From the NCBI GenBank assembly GCA_946481065.1, contig CAMLMA010000016.1, positions 1 through 19,606 of the forward strand: a stretch of DNA of 19,606 nt, in the 5' to 3' direction. A program made the position numbers and the translations under genes. This stretch comes from an uncultured Nitrosomonadales bacterium (GTDB taxonomy: Bacteria; Pseudomonadota; Gammaproteobacteria; Burkholderiales; Methylophilaceae). Under the pieces are notes generated by a model. That model ran no database searches. It was not told the origin of the DNA and was given only the letters and a program-made list of their open reading frames with translations. Positions 1-8,182 of this stretch are shown here, in pieces (the stretch's first letter is position 1; every line of letters starts with the position of its first letter).

Positions 1-1
1 C

Positions 2-2515
2 AGCGCCGCCATCCAGGCACAGAACACGGAAGTCTCGGCGGGCCAGCTCGGCGCCTTGCCAGCGGCGCCCGGTCAGCAGATCAATGCCACCGTCACGGCG
101 CGCAGCAAATTGCAGACCGTGGAACAGTTCCGCGATATCGTGCTCAAGTCGACGACCGACGGCGCCATCGTCAAGCTCGGCGATGTGGCGCGCGTGGAGC
201 TCGGCGCCGAGAGCTATACGCCGCGCATCGATTTCAACGGCAAGGCTTCCGCCGCCATGGGCATCCGCCTCACCGCAGGCGCCAACGCCCTGCAAACGGC
301 CGAGGCCGTACTGGCCAAGCTGGACGAACTGAAGCCTTATTTCCCGTCGGAACTCAAGTTGCGCGTGCAAGTGGGCTATGACACCACGCCATTCGTGCGC
401 ATCTCGATCCAGGAAGTGGTGAAGTCACTGGTCGAGGCGATCCTGCTGGTGGTACTCATCATGTACCTGTTCCTGCAGAACTGGCGGGCGACGCTGATCC
501 CGGCGATTGCAGTGCCGGTGGTGCTGCTGGGTACGTTCGGCGTGCTGGCGGTGTTCGGCTACAGCATCAACACCCTGACCATGTTCGCGCTGGTGCTGGC
601 GATCGGCCTCCTGGTGGACGATGCCATCGTCGTCGTCGAGAACGTCGAGCGCGTCATGAGCGAAGAGGGCCTGTCGCCGAAAGAGGCCACGCGCAAATCG
701 ATGCAGGAGATCACGGGCGCGCTGATCGGCATCGCCCTCGTATTGTCGGCCGTGTTCGTGCCGATGGCGTTCTTCGGCGGTTCCACCGGCATCATCTACC
801 GCCAGTTCTCCATCACCATCGTCTCGGCCATGCTGCTGTCGGTGATGGTGGCGCTGGTGCTGACGCCTGCCCTGTGCGCGACCCTGCTGAAACCGGTCGA
901 CCCCAACCACCCGCATCGCACCGGCGGCTTTTTCGGCTGGTTCAATCGCTTGTTCGATCGCGGCTCACGCAATTACCTGGGCAGCGTCCGGGGTATCCTG
1001 CGGCACAAGGGCAAGACCCTCATCGTCTATGGCGCTATCGCCGGCGCACTCGCCCTGATGTTCGTGCGATTGCCGACCTCGTTCCTGCCGGGTGAAGACC
1101 AGGGCATCCTGTTCGCGCACGTGCAGTTGCCGGTGGGCGCCACCGACTACCGCACGCAGCAGGTGATGGACCAGATCGAGGCCTATTTCATGGCCAAGCC
1201 GGAAGTCATCAGCGCCATCGTCAGCATCACCGGCATGGGCCAGGGGGGTGGCGGTAGCCAGAATTCGGGGCGCGCCTTCATCAAGCTGCGCGACTGGTCG
1301 GAGCGCAAGGCCGATAACCAGAGCGCGGCCGCCATCGCCCAGCAGGCGACCAAGGACCTCGCTCGCATCCGCGACGCCCATATCTTCATCACCCAGCCGG
1401 CGACGGTGCGCGGCCTGGGGCAGAGCGCAGGCTTCACGATGGAGTTGCGCGACCTGGCCGGCCGTGGACATGACGCCCTGATCCGGGCACGCGACCAGTT
1501 CCTCGACATGGCCAACGGCGATCCCAAGCTGAACAAGGTAAGAAGTACCGGGCTCGACGACACGCCGCAGTTCCGGGTCGACATCGATGACCAGAAGGCC
1601 GGTGCTTACGGCTTGTCCACGACCAACATCAACAGCACGCTGTCGATCGCCATGGGCGGCAATTACGTCAACGACTTCCTCAACCAGGGGCGCGTCAAGC
1701 GTGTCTATCTGCAGGCCGACGCCCCGTACCGCATGCTGCCGCACAATATCGACGCCTGGTATGTACGCAATGCCAGCAACGAGATGGTGCCGTTCTCCTC
1801 ATTCGCCAACGGTCGCTGGTCCTATGGCTCGCCGCTGCTCGAACGCTACAACGGTGTGTCATCGGTCGAGATCGTCGGCGAAGCAGCCAAGGGCGTGAGC
1901 ACCGGCGAAGCCATGCAAACGGTCGAAACCCTGGTCAAGCAGCTGCCGGAGGGCATCGGCATCGACTGGACGGCGCAATCCTACCAGGAACGGCTCTCCG
2001 GTTCGCAGGCACCGTTGCTCTACACGATCTCCATCGTGTTCGTCTTCCTCTGCCTGGCCGCGCTCTACGAGAGCTGGGCGATCCCGTTCTCGGTCATGCT
2101 GATCGTGCCGCTGGGTATCTTCGGCGCGCTGCTGGCAACGACCCTGCGCGGCCTGTCGGGCGACGTCTACTTCCAGGTGGGCTTGCTCACCACCGTCGGC
2201 CTTGCCGCCAAGAACGCCATCCTCATCGTCGAATTCGCCAAGCAGTTGCAGGAACAGGGCATGGCGCTGCTAGACGCGATCCTGCTCGCCATCCGCCAGC
2301 GGTTGCGCCCGATCATCATGACCTCGCTTGCCTTCATCTCCGGCGTGCTGCCGCTTGCCTTCAGCACCGGGGCCGGTGCAGCCAGCCGTCGCGCCATCGG
2401 CACCGGGGTGCTCGGCGGCATGCTGACGGCGACGCTGCTCGGCATCTTCTTCGTGCCGCTGTTCTATGTGCTGATCCGTACCTGGTTCCCGGTTAAACCT
2501 GCCGGGCAAGAATAG
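2..2515 (+). CDS. RND (HAE1/AcrB-type) multidrug efflux inner-membrane pump, 5' truncated by window edge
   Basis: Proton-driven exporter of the AcrB/MexB class that takes drugs from the periplasm or inner membrane and passes them to an outer-membrane channel. The frame is open to the left edge, so the start lies outside the window; an internal TTG at 56 is not a credible start. About 838 residues are visible. The proton-relay aspartates ([13 protein letters not shown], Asp-Asp codons at 617-622) fall near residue 206 here against 407/408 in AcrB, so roughly 200 N-terminal residues are missing. The relay lysine is present in [15 protein letters not shown] (codon at 2210). Two hydrophobic membrane blocks (about 425-890 and 2010-2490) flank a large periplasmic domain, as expected. 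The stop is 10 bases before the next gene, the outer-membrane channel, indicating an operon; a periplasmic adaptor gene is expected upstream. Substrates cannot be read from the sequence. Confidence 0.95.
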   Translation, partial: SAAIQAQNTEVSAGQLGALPAAPGQQINATVTARSKLQTVEQFRDIVLKSTTDGAIVKLGDVARVELGAESYTPRIDFNGKASAAMGIRLTAGANALQTAEAVLAKLDELKPYFPSELKLRVQVGYDTTPFVRISIQEVVKSLVEAILLVVLIMYLFLQNWRATLIPAIAVPVVLLGTFGVLAVFGYSINTLTMFALVLAIGLLVDDAIVVVENVERVMSEEGLSPKEATRKSMQEITGALIGIALVLSAVFVPMAFFGGSTGIIYRQFSITIVSAMLLSVMVALVLTPALCATLLKPVDPNHPHRTGGFFGWFNRLFDRGSRNYLGSVRGILRHKGKTLIVYGAIAGALALMFVRLPTSFLPGEDQGILFAHVQLPVGATDYRTQQVMDQIEAYFMAKPEVISAIVSITGMGQGGGGSQNSGRAFIKLRDWSERKADNQSAAAIAQQATKDLARIRDAHIFITQPATVRGLGQSAGFTMELRDLAGRGHDALIRARDQFLDMANGDPKLNKVRSTGLDDTPQFRVDIDDQKAGAYGLSTTNINSTLSIAMGGNYVNDFLNQGRVKRVYLQADAPYRMLPHNIDAWYVRNASNEMVPFSSFANGRWSYGSPLLERYNGVSSVEIVGEAAKGVSTGEAMQTVETLVKQLPEGIGIDWTAQSYQERLSGSQAPLLYTISIVFVFLCLAALYESWAIPFSVMLIVPLGIFGALLATTLRGLSGDVYFQVGLLTTVGLAAKNAILIVEFAKQLQEQGMALLDAILLAIRQRLRPIIMTSLAFISGVLPLAFSTGAGAASRRAIGTGVLGGMLTATLLGIFFVPLFYVLIRTWFPVKPAGQE

Positions 2516-2525
2516 ATTGAACCCC

Positions 2526-4037
2526 ATGACCTCTCCAGCCATCCGTCGCCTGTTCACGCTTTCCCTGCCGCTGATCGTCAGTGGCTGCCTTAGCCTCGCG
2601 CCTGATTACCAGCGACCTGCCGCGCCGGTCGCGCAGGAGTGGGGCAGCCCTACGACCACGGGCGATCAGCGCGTGGCCGATATCGGCTGGCGCGACTTCT
2701 TCATCGACGAGCAATTGCGTCGCCTCATCGCGCTGACGCTCGACAACAACCGTGACCTCAGGGTGACGGCGCTCAATATCGAAGAGGCAAGGGCGCTCTA
2801 CCAGGTGCAACGTGCAGACCTCTTCCCCAGCGTCAACGCCAGCTTCAGCAAGATCAACCAGGAGACCGTCTCCGGTCTCGGGTCCAGCGGATCGACGAAC
2901 GCGAATGGTTCGAACACGACCGGTACAGGCACCAGCACAGGTAACAACGGGGGCGGCAGTGCGTCGCGGTCCTATCGCGCGACACTCGGCTTCAGCGCCT
3001 ACGAGCTAGATTTCTTCGGCCGCATCCGCAGCCTCAACGAGCAGGCGCTGCAGCTTTATCTCGGCACCGAGGAAGCGCGCCGCAGTGCGCAGATCTCGGT
3101 GGTCGCCGAAGTGGCGACGGCCTGGCTGACGCTGGCGGCCGACGATCAGCGCCTGAAACTGGCGGAGGAGACGCTACGTAGCCAGCAGGATTCCTATGAT
3201 CTCATCCAGCGCAAGTTCGAGCTCGGGCTGGGTTCGGCACTGGATCTGCGCCAGGCGCAGACCACGGTGGAGGCGGCGCGCGTCGAGATCGCGCGCTACA
3301 AGAGCCTGGTCAAGCTGGACCGCAACGCCCTGACCCTGCTGGTCGGCGCGCCGCTGCCGCAGGACCTGGCGACACCGGCCGCGTTGGTGCCAGTCAGCGC
3401 GCTGGCCGAACTGCCGGCCGGTCTGCCCTCTGAGGTACTGCAGCAACGCCCTGACGTACTGCAGGCAGAGCGGGCGCTACGCGCGGCCAACGCCAACATC
3501 GGCGCGGCACGGGCGGCGTTTTACCCATCCATCAGCCTGACCGCGAGCGTCGGTAGCGTGAGCAGTTCGCTGTCGGGCCTGTTCGGCGCCGGTTCCGGTG
3601 TCTGGTCCTTCATTCCGCAGATCAGCCTGCCGATCTTCGATGGCGGCCGCAATCGCGCCAACCTGACGCTGTCTGAGGTGCGCAAGAACATCGCCATCGC
3701 ACAATACGAGAAAGCCATCCAAGTCGCTTTCCGCGAGGTGGCAGACGCCCTGGCGCAGCACGAGACGATGGCGCAACAGCTCGATGCCCAAACCGCGTTG
3801 GTGAAGGCCAGCGACGAAGGCCTGCAGCTGTCCGACGCCCGTTATCGCGGCGGCATCGACAGCTACCTCAACGTGCTCGATGCCCAGCGCAGCCTGTATG
3901 CCGCGCAACAGAACCTGATCACGCTGAAGCTGACGGCCCTGAGTAACCAGGTGACCCTGTACAAGGTGCTGGGCGGCGGCTGGCAGGAGCGCACGACGGA
4001 CGGTGGCAGCGCAGCCAACGACAGGTCCGGCCAATGA
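2526..4037 (+). CDS. NodT-family RND efflux outer-membrane lipoprotein channel (TolC/OprM-like)
   Basis: Outer-membrane factor that completes the tripartite pump with the preceding RND protein. ATG at 2526 gives 503 residues beginning with a lipoprotein signal peptide and lipobox VSGC (Cys21), followed by the family hallmark [16 protein letters not shown]. Two OEP repeats of long amphipathic helices follow, with typical motifs such as [16 protein letters not shown] and, late in the second repeat, [24 protein letters not shown] in frame at 2517 is an alternative start but lies almost on the pump's stop and adds nothing to the signal peptide. Oddity: residues about 117-148 are a Gly/Ser/Thr/Asn-rich low-complexity stretch inside the first repeat, longer than the loop I expect in relatives. 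Lipid attachment and trimer formation are inferred from the family. Confidence 0.93.
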   Translation: MTSPAIRRLFTLSLPLIVSGCLSLAPDYQRPAAPVAQEWGSPTTTGDQRVADIGWRDFFIDEQLRRLIALTLDNNRDLRVTALNIEEARALYQVQRADLFPSVNASFSKINQETVSGLGSSGSTNANGSNTTGTGTSTGNNGGGSASRSYRATLGFSAYELDFFGRIRSLNEQALQLYLGTEEARRSAQISVVAEVATAWLTLAADDQRLKLAEETLRSQQDSYDLIQRKFELGLGSALDLRQAQTTVEAARVEIARYKSLVKLDRNALTLLVGAPLPQDLATPAALVPVSALAELPAGLPSEVLQQRPDVLQAERALRAANANIGAARAAFYPSISLTASVGSVSSSLSGLFGAGSGVWSFIPQISLPIFDGGRNRANLTLSEVRKNIAIAQYEKAIQVAFREVADALAQHETMAQQLDAQTALVKASDEGLQLSDARYRGGIDSYLNVLDAQRSLYAAQQNLITLKLTALSNQVTLYKVLGGGWQERTTDGGSAANDRSGQ

Positions 4038-4064
4038 GCGCGGTTTCCGCGGCCAGGGCTTCAT

Positions 4065-4073
4065 TGTTATAGT
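4065..4073 (+). promoter_or_regulatory. Candidate extended -10 promoter of the Bcr/CflA gene (possibly leaderless)
   Basis: The sequence TGTTATAGT matches the extended -10 form TGnTATAAT in all but one base. It ends 5 bases before the ATG at 4079, so a start point about 7 bases downstream of the hexamer would fall on or beside the start codon, giving a leaderless or nearly leaderless mRNA. This agrees with the absence of a Shine-Dalgarno sequence before that ATG. The -35 region (TTTCCG near 4044) is poor, as is common for extended -10 promoters. Seen by pattern only. Confidence 0.42.
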
Positions 4074-4078
4074 TGCGC

Positions 4079-5356
4079 ATGTCGCTCAAACCCCAAGAAA
4101 AGTCATCCGCGCCGCCATCCGGCGTCCTGCTGCCCACCAGCACCCTGCTCGCCATGATGCTGGCGGCCCTTGCCATGCTCGGCCCGTTCTCGGTGGATAC
4201 CTACCTGCCGGCGTTCCCCAACATCGAACAATCGCTGGGCACCGACCTCATCGGCGTGCAGCAGACGCTCACCGCCTACATGTTCGCCTTCGCCGTGATG
4301 ATCCTCTGGCATGGCGCTTTGTCGGACGCTTTCGGCCGGCGCAACATCATCCTCGTCTCGCTGGCGGTGTTCGCCATCGGCACGCTGGGCTGCGCCGCCT
4401 CGCACAGCATCGAATACCTGTGGGCGTTCCGCGTGCTGCAGGGGGTCTCCGCCGGTGCCGGCGTAGTGGTGGGCCGCGCCATCATCCGCGATCTCTATGC
4501 CGATGCCGAGGCCGCCAAGCTGCTCTCGCTGGTGACCATGATCTTCGCCACCGCACCGGCGGCGGCGCCGATCTTCGGCGGCTGGGTGGTCAAGCACTAC
4601 GACTGGCGCACCATCTTCCTCGCCATCTTCGCCTACACCGCCATGCTGCTCTGGTATTGCTACAAGCGACTGCCCGAGACCTTGCCGGCATCGCAGCGCA
4701 CCCCGTTCGAGCCACAGTTCCTCTGGCGCAGTTACACGCAGATCTTTCGCTCGCTGGCGTTCCAGCTCAAGGCAGGCGCCATCGCCTTCAATTTCGCCGG
4801 CCTGTTCCTGTATGTGGCGGCGGCACCCGTCTTCATCACCCAGCATCTCGGCCTGGGGCCGGACCAGTTCGCCTGGCAGTTCGTACCCGCCGTCGCCGGC
4901 ATCTTCCTTGGCGCGCTGACCGCCAACCGGCTGGCAGGCAAGGTCTCCATCCCGCGCCTGCTGTTCCTCGGCTATACCCTGCTGATCGGCGCCGGTATCG
5001 GCAATGTGCTCTATCACCTGTATTTCCCGCCAGCCATCCCGTGGTCGGTGCTGCCGCTGTTCTTCTACACCTTCGGCATGTCGGTGGTGGCGCCGATCCT
5101 GACCTTGCTGGTGATGGACCTGTTTCCGGAGATCCGCGGGACGGTGGCTTCCTGCCAATCGTTCACGCAGACCATGCTGGGCGCGGCGGTCTCCGGCCTG
5201 ATCGCGCCATTCCTCGTGCATTCGGTGCTATGGCTGGCGCTGGGCCAACTGGTCTTCGCGCTGATCGGCCTCTGCCTGTGGTTAGGCGGGCGTTACCACC
5301 ATTACCGGCATATCGTCCCGGCACAGCAAGTGAATGCCTGGGAGAGCGTGGAGTAG
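4079..5356 (+). CDS. Bcr/CflA-family MFS multidrug exporter
   Basis: Drug:H+ antiporter of the major facilitator superfamily, related to Bcr (bicyclomycin) and CflA (chloramphenicol/florfenicol) exporters. 425 residues from ATG 4079; a TTG two codons upstream is less likely. The N-terminal half has the family signature SVDTYLPAFPNIEQSLG in helix 1, the MFS loop 2-3 motif as GALSDAFGRRNIILVS, and RVLQGVSAGAGVVVGRAIIRD in helices 4-5. Roughly twelve hydrophobic segments are visible. No Shine-Dalgarno precedes the ATG, and a good extended -10 element sits just before it, so it probably has its own promoter although it follows the channel gene by only 41 bases. It closes the export block and is followed by a strong terminator. 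Its substrate is unknown. Confidence 0.92.
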   Translation: MSLKPQEKSSAPPSGVLLPTSTLLAMMLAALAMLGPFSVDTYLPAFPNIEQSLGTDLIGVQQTLTAYMFAFAVMILWHGALSDAFGRRNIILVSLAVFAIGTLGCAASHSIEYLWAFRVLQGVSAGAGVVVGRAIIRDLYADAEAAKLLSLVTMIFATAPAAAPIFGGWVVKHYDWRTIFLAIFAYTAMLLWYCYKRLPETLPASQRTPFEPQFLWRSYTQIFRSLAFQLKAGAIAFNFAGLFLYVAAAPVFITQHLGLGPDQFAWQFVPAVAGIFLGALTANRLAGKVSIPRLLFLGYTLLIGAGIGNVLYHLYFPPAIPWSVLPLFFYTFGMSVVAPILTLLVMDLFPEIRGTVASCQSFTQTMLGAAVSGLIAPFLVHSVLWLALGQLVFALIGLCLWLGGRYHHYRHIVPAQQVNAWESVE

Positions 5357-5393
5357 CGAAGGCTGATCCTTCACGAGGCCTTGCGCGCCCAAT

Positions 5394-5421
5394 AAAAAAG
5401 CCACCCTGCGGTGGCTTTTTT
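5394..5421. terminator. Bidirectional Rho-independent terminator
   Basis: A perfect inverted repeat: six A, GCCACC, loop CTGC, GGTGGC, six T. The A and T tracts lie on opposite sides, so it works as a terminator on both strands. It sits between the plus-strand MFS gene (stop 5356) and the minus-strand peroxiredoxin gene (stop 5451), serving both convergent units. Confidence 0.93.
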
Positions 5422-5450
5422 ATTGCAACGGGTTTTATGCGGCGAACAGC

Positions 5451-6092
5451 CTATTTATTGGGCTGCGGCGTCATGCGCAGATAGGGCTTCACGGCCTTGA
5501 AGCCTTTGGGGAACTTGGCCTTGAGCACGTCCGGATCCTGCAGCGATGGCACGATCACGACATCGTCGCCGTCCTTCCAGTTGGCGGGCGTGGCCACGCT
5601 GTGGCTATCGGTCAGCTGCAGTGAATCGATCACGCGCAGGATCTCGTTGAAATTGCGCCCGGTGCTGGCAGGGTAGGTCAGGGTCAGGCGGATCTTCTTG
5701 CTGGGGTCGATGATGAACACCGAACGCACCGTGGCGTTGGCCAGCGAATTGGGGTGGATCATGTCGTACAGCGTGGCGACCTTCTTGTCGGCATCGGCGA
5801 GGATGGGGAAATTCACGGTGCAACCCTGGGTCTCGTTGATGTCCTTGATCCAGCCGTGGTGGGATTCCACCGGGTCGACCGATAACGCCAGCGCCTTGAC
5901 GTTGCGTTTCTTGAATTCCTCGGCAAGCTTGGCGGTGGCGCCGAGCTCGGTGGTGCAGACCGGCGTGAAATCGGCCGGATGCGAGAACAGCACACCCCAG
6001 CTATCGCCCAGCCATTGATGGAAGGCGATGGGGCCGATGCTGGAATCCTGCGTGAAATCAGGGGCGGTATCGCCCAGACGTAATGTAGCCAT
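5451..6092 (-). CDS. 1-Cys (Prx6-type) peroxiredoxin
   Basis: Cytoplasmic thiol peroxidase that reduces H2O2 and organic hydroperoxides. 213 residues, the normal Prx6 length (AhpC/TSA domain followed by a 1-cysPrx C-terminal domain). The peroxidatic cysteine is Cys46 in HPADFTPVCTTELG, with the conserved Pro and Thr of the PxxxT/SxxC active site. The catalytic arginine is probably in NATVRSVFIIDP. The only other cysteine is Cys91 (ETQGCTVNFP), with no C-terminal resolving cysteine as in 2-Cys enzymes, so an external thiol must recycle it. The ATG at 6092 is preceded by a good ribosome binding site (AAAGGAACAGTAA before ATG). It is the second minus-strand gene after the dienelactone hydrolase but is separated from it by 131 bases and a stem-loop, so is probably its own unit. 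No OxyR site was recognised. Confidence 0.95.
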   Translation of the reverse strand: MATLRLGDTAPDFTQDSSIGPIAFHQWLGDSWGVLFSHPADFTPVCTTELGATAKLAEEFKKRNVKALALSVDPVESHHGWIKDINETQGCTVNFPILADADKKVATLYDMIHPNSLANATVRSVFIIDPSKKIRLTLTYPASTGRNFNEILRVIDSLQLTDSHSVATPANWKDGDDVVIVPSLQDPDVLKAKFPKGFKAVKPYLRMTPQPNK

Positions 6093-6179
6093 TTACTGTT
6101 CCTTTCGATCTTGAGACTAGTGCTACAGCATGGCACCGAACGGCCATGCAGGGAAATAATCTTTGATTTTAAGGATATA

Positions 6180-6204
6180 GCGAACCGGCATATAGCCGGT
6201 TCGC
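6180..6204 (-). terminator. Stem-loop after the dienelactone hydrolase gene
   Basis: Perfect 10-bp inverted repeat GCGAACCGGC, loop ATATA, GCCGGTTCGC, lying 20 bases beyond the stop of the dienelactone hydrolase gene. The sequence after it on the minus strand is AT-rich (CTATATCCTTAAAATC) but has no clear T-run, so it may be a weak terminator or an mRNA 3'-end stabiliser. The remaining bases to 6092 hold the peroxiredoxin leader. Confidence 0.5.
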
Positions 6205-6223
6205 CATGCGTTCGATGATTTGC

Positions 6224-6961
6224 CTAGCGCAGGGTACGCGTGAACATCGACAGCGCGAGCTGGTAGCCCAGCATCTGCAGTTCCGGGTCGTAACGCTCGC
6301 CTTCGTCGCGCATGAAGGCATGCTGGCCGTTGAACTCGTGCCAGGTGAAGGTGAGCTTGGCGTCGGTCAATTGCTGGTAGACCTGGGCGCGGCCTGCGGT
6401 CGGGATATGGTTGTCCTGCTTGCCCCAGATCATCTGCAGCTCACCCTGGATATCGGCGAGGCGTTCCATGCTGTGCTGGCCGGGCTTGTTGGGGATGATC
6501 TGCGTGTGCAGGTCGGTGGCGTAGAAACAGGCCGTGGCCTTCACTTCCGGCTGCAACGCGGCACGGAACGCCAGGTGGCCACCGATGCAGAAGCCCATGG
6601 CGCCGACCTTGCCGGAGCACCATGGCTGGGCCTGCACCCACTCGATCATGGCGCGGTTGTCGCTGTCGTAACCCTGCACGTCCTTGGCCGCCTTATCGGC
6701 ATTACCTTTCTCGCGGCCGGCATCGTCATAGCCGAGGACGGTGCCGATCGGGTTCAGCTCGTGGAACACTTCCGGCACCAGGACGGCGTAGCCGTGGCCA
6801 GCCATGATCTTGGCGGCGCGCTCGATCGGACCGGTCTGCTGGAAGATCTCGGAGTAGAACAGGATGGCCGCATAACGGCCTTCGGCCACCGGGCGGTGCA
6901 CATAGGTGCGCATGACACCGGTAGGGGTGGGCAAATCAACGACATGGCTTTGAATCAGCAT
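6224..6961 (-). CDS. Dienelactone hydrolase family protein
   Basis: Alpha/beta hydrolase of the dienelactone hydrolase family, 245 residues, a normal full length. The nucleophile elbow is GFCIGG with Cys125; the acid is Asp183 in WGKQDNHIP and the base His214 in FNGQHAFMRD, the order Cys-Asp-His seen in this family. Glu38 in YSEIFQQ corresponds to the conserved Glu that interacts with the catalytic Cys. No signal peptide, so cytoplasmic. The ATG at 6961 is preceded by AGGAG four bases away, and a TATAAA hexamer on the minus strand (6984-6989) could be its -10, though I see no good -35. With no aromatic degradation genes nearby, its substrate may be something other than dienelactone; members in such settings are often annotated only as carboxymethylenebutenolidase-like. 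Confidence 0.93.
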   Translation of the reverse strand: MLIQSHVVDLPTPTGVMRTYVHRPVAEGRYAAILFYSEIFQQTGPIERAAKIMAGHGYAVLVPEVFHELNPIGTVLGYDDAGREKGNADKAAKDVQGYDSDNRAMIEWVQAQPWCSGKVGAMGFCIGGHLAFRAALQPEVKATACFYATDLHTQIIPNKPGQHSMERLADIQGELQMIWGKQDNHIPTAGRAQVYQQLTDAKLTFTWHEFNGQHAFMRDEGERYDPELQMLGYQLALSMFTRTLR

Positions 6962-7134
6962 GGGGCTCCTCGCGCGATCGGTTTTTATAAGTGACTTGAT
7001 TAGGCAGACATTTTAGCTCGAAGCGCAGCGCAGCTCACGGTAAATTTATGTGGAGATGCTTCGCCTGCGCCGCCACTGAACCTTCAGGGTCCGCGCATAG
7101 TCGTAGAACTGACCCAACTCGCAGGATCGCTATC

Positions 7135-7380
7135 ATGACGCATATCCGGTTTATCCTCATCGCCCTGCCGCTGATGCTGCTGTCGGCTTGCGCCACGCCT
7201 GCCGGCAAGGCTGACACCCGTCAGTGGACCACGCTCACTTGCAGCGGCTTCCTGCAATGGAAGGACTGCTGGGACCAGGCGCGCGCGATCTGCCCGGGTG
7301 GGTTCGATATCGCCAACCAGATCGAGATGCGCGGACAGCAGAAGCGCGAAGTCGAGATCGCCTGCAAAGCGGGCCGCTAG
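7135..7380 (+). CDS. Small cysteine-rich lipoprotein, function unknown
   Basis: 81 residues from ATG 7135, chosen because it begins exactly at a lipoprotein signal peptide (MTHIRFILIALPLMLLSAC, lipobox LSAC, Cys19) and has AGGA at a suitable distance; the open frame extends further upstream to 7048 without adding anything credible. The mature part has four more cysteines in TCSGF, KDCWDQ, ICPGG and ACKAG. The pattern CSGF..W..CW.QA..ICPGGFDI resembles a widespread family of small proteobacterial lipoproteins of unknown function, judged from memory. Four periplasmic cysteines suggest two disulfides. It stands alone between two minus-strand genes, diverging from the dienelactone hydrolase and converging on the dipeptidase 54 bases away. 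Confidence 0.85.
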   Translation: MTHIRFILIALPLMLLSACATPAGKADTRQWTTLTCSGFLQWKDCWDQARAICPGGFDIANQIEMRGQQKREVEIACKAGR

Positions 7381-7434
7381 TCCTGGGCTGATCGCCCGCT
7401 GGCACTGGCTGGCGCAGCTAATGCCGCCGTTCGT

Positions 7435-8142
7435 TCATTCGACCGGAAAGTCGAAATACTGGTCGGGGTGGGGTTCGTCTTTCAGGGTGAAATGCCACCA
7501 CTCCTGCGGATAGGGCACGAAGCCGAAACGTAGCATCACCGATTGCAGCAACATGCGGCTCGCGCGTTGTTGCGGGGTTGGCAAGGTGGACGTCGGCCAG
7601 GAAAGCGGGCCGAAATAATCGTAGCTGCCGCCCATATCCAGTTCCTTTCCGCTGTCGAGTTCGACGATGGTCAGGTCGACCGTGCTGCCGCGGCTATGCC
7701 CGGAACGTTCGGCGAGGTAACCTTGCTTGAAGAGGTCCGGTTTCTCGACCTCCGGGTAGTATTCGGCGCGTTGCCTGGTATCGGCAGGATCCGCAGCCCA
7801 GCGCAGGAAGTCGTTCACCGCCCGCTGCGGGCGGTAGGCGTCGTAGACCTTGAGCCCGAGCTTGAAGTCGGCGAGCGCGTCCTGCACCTTGAGCAGGGCC
7901 AGCGCGGCCTCTGCCGTCAGCAGGGCACGCGGTTTCTGGTATCCGTCGATGGGGCGGCCGATGAAATTGTCGTTGGAGGCGTAGCGCATCTCGAGACGGA
8001 TGGTGGGGATCGCCTCGTCGAGGTAAACGAAGCCTGGCGGCCGGTCGGCCAGCGCTTCTGTGGCGCAAAGCAGCAATACGGTAGCCAGCAGCAGGCGAAG
8101 CACGCGCTGCAAAGCCTGTCCGGTAAAGGGAATCCTTGTCAT
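7435..8142 (-). CDS. D-alanyl-D-alanine dipeptidase, VanX/DdpX (peptidase M15D) family, exported
   Basis: Zinc dipeptidase that splits D-Ala-D-Ala. All VanX key residues are visible: the SxHxxGxxxD motif as SGHSRGSTVD (His149, Asp156, zinc ligands), EWWH (Glu214 base, His217 zinc ligand) and Arg104 in YDAYRPQRAV. Spacing within each motif equals VanX (7 and 3 residues). ATG 8142 gives 235 residues and starts a plausible signal peptide (hydrophobic core 15-27, ALA just before Asp33), so unlike cytoplasmic VanX this one should act in the periplasm, as DdpX-type enzymes salvaging cell-wall dipeptide do. Longer upstream starts would run into the divergent protease gene and are rejected. No vanA/H or dpp transport genes are nearby, so vancomycin resistance is not implied. 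Confidence 0.92.
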   Translation of the reverse strand: MTRIPFTGQALQRVLRLLLATVLLLCATEALADRPPGFVYLDEAIPTIRLEMRYASNDNFIGRPIDGYQKPRALLTAEAALALLKVQDALADFKLGLKVYDAYRPQRAVNDFLRWAADPADTRQRAEYYPEVEKPDLFKQGYLAERSGHSRGSTVDLTIVELDSGKELDMGGSYDYFGPLSWPTSTLPTPQQRASRMLLQSVMLRFGFVPYPQEWWHFTLKDEPHPDQYFDFPVE

Positions 8143-8182
8143 GGGATCTGGTCTGTTTAGGATGTGTCTTGAAGGGAACATT

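Noticed and set aside
965..1744. 259-codon minus-strand open frame inside the RND pump gene
   Set aside because: It lies wholly inside a certain gene on the other strand and has no recognisable domain.
4103..5221. 372-codon minus-strand open frame
   Set aside because: Antisense of the MFS gene, with Glu/Gln/His/Arg-rich composition typical of GC-rich shadows.
4003..5484. Long plus-strand open frame (493 codons) over the Bcr/CflA gene
   Set aside because: It is a shadow in another frame of the MFS gene: the product is His/Arg/Ala/Pro-rich low-complexity sequence with no family motif, and it runs through the terminator.
6206..6994. 262-codon plus-strand open frame covering the dienelactone hydrolase gene
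   Set aside because: The opposite strand encodes a complete enzyme with its Cys-Asp-His triad; this frame has no motif.
7435..8142. Vancomycin resistance locus
   Set aside because: Only a VanX-type dipeptidase is present, with a signal peptide; no VanA/B/D ligase, VanH dehydrogenase or VanRS regulator lies nearby.
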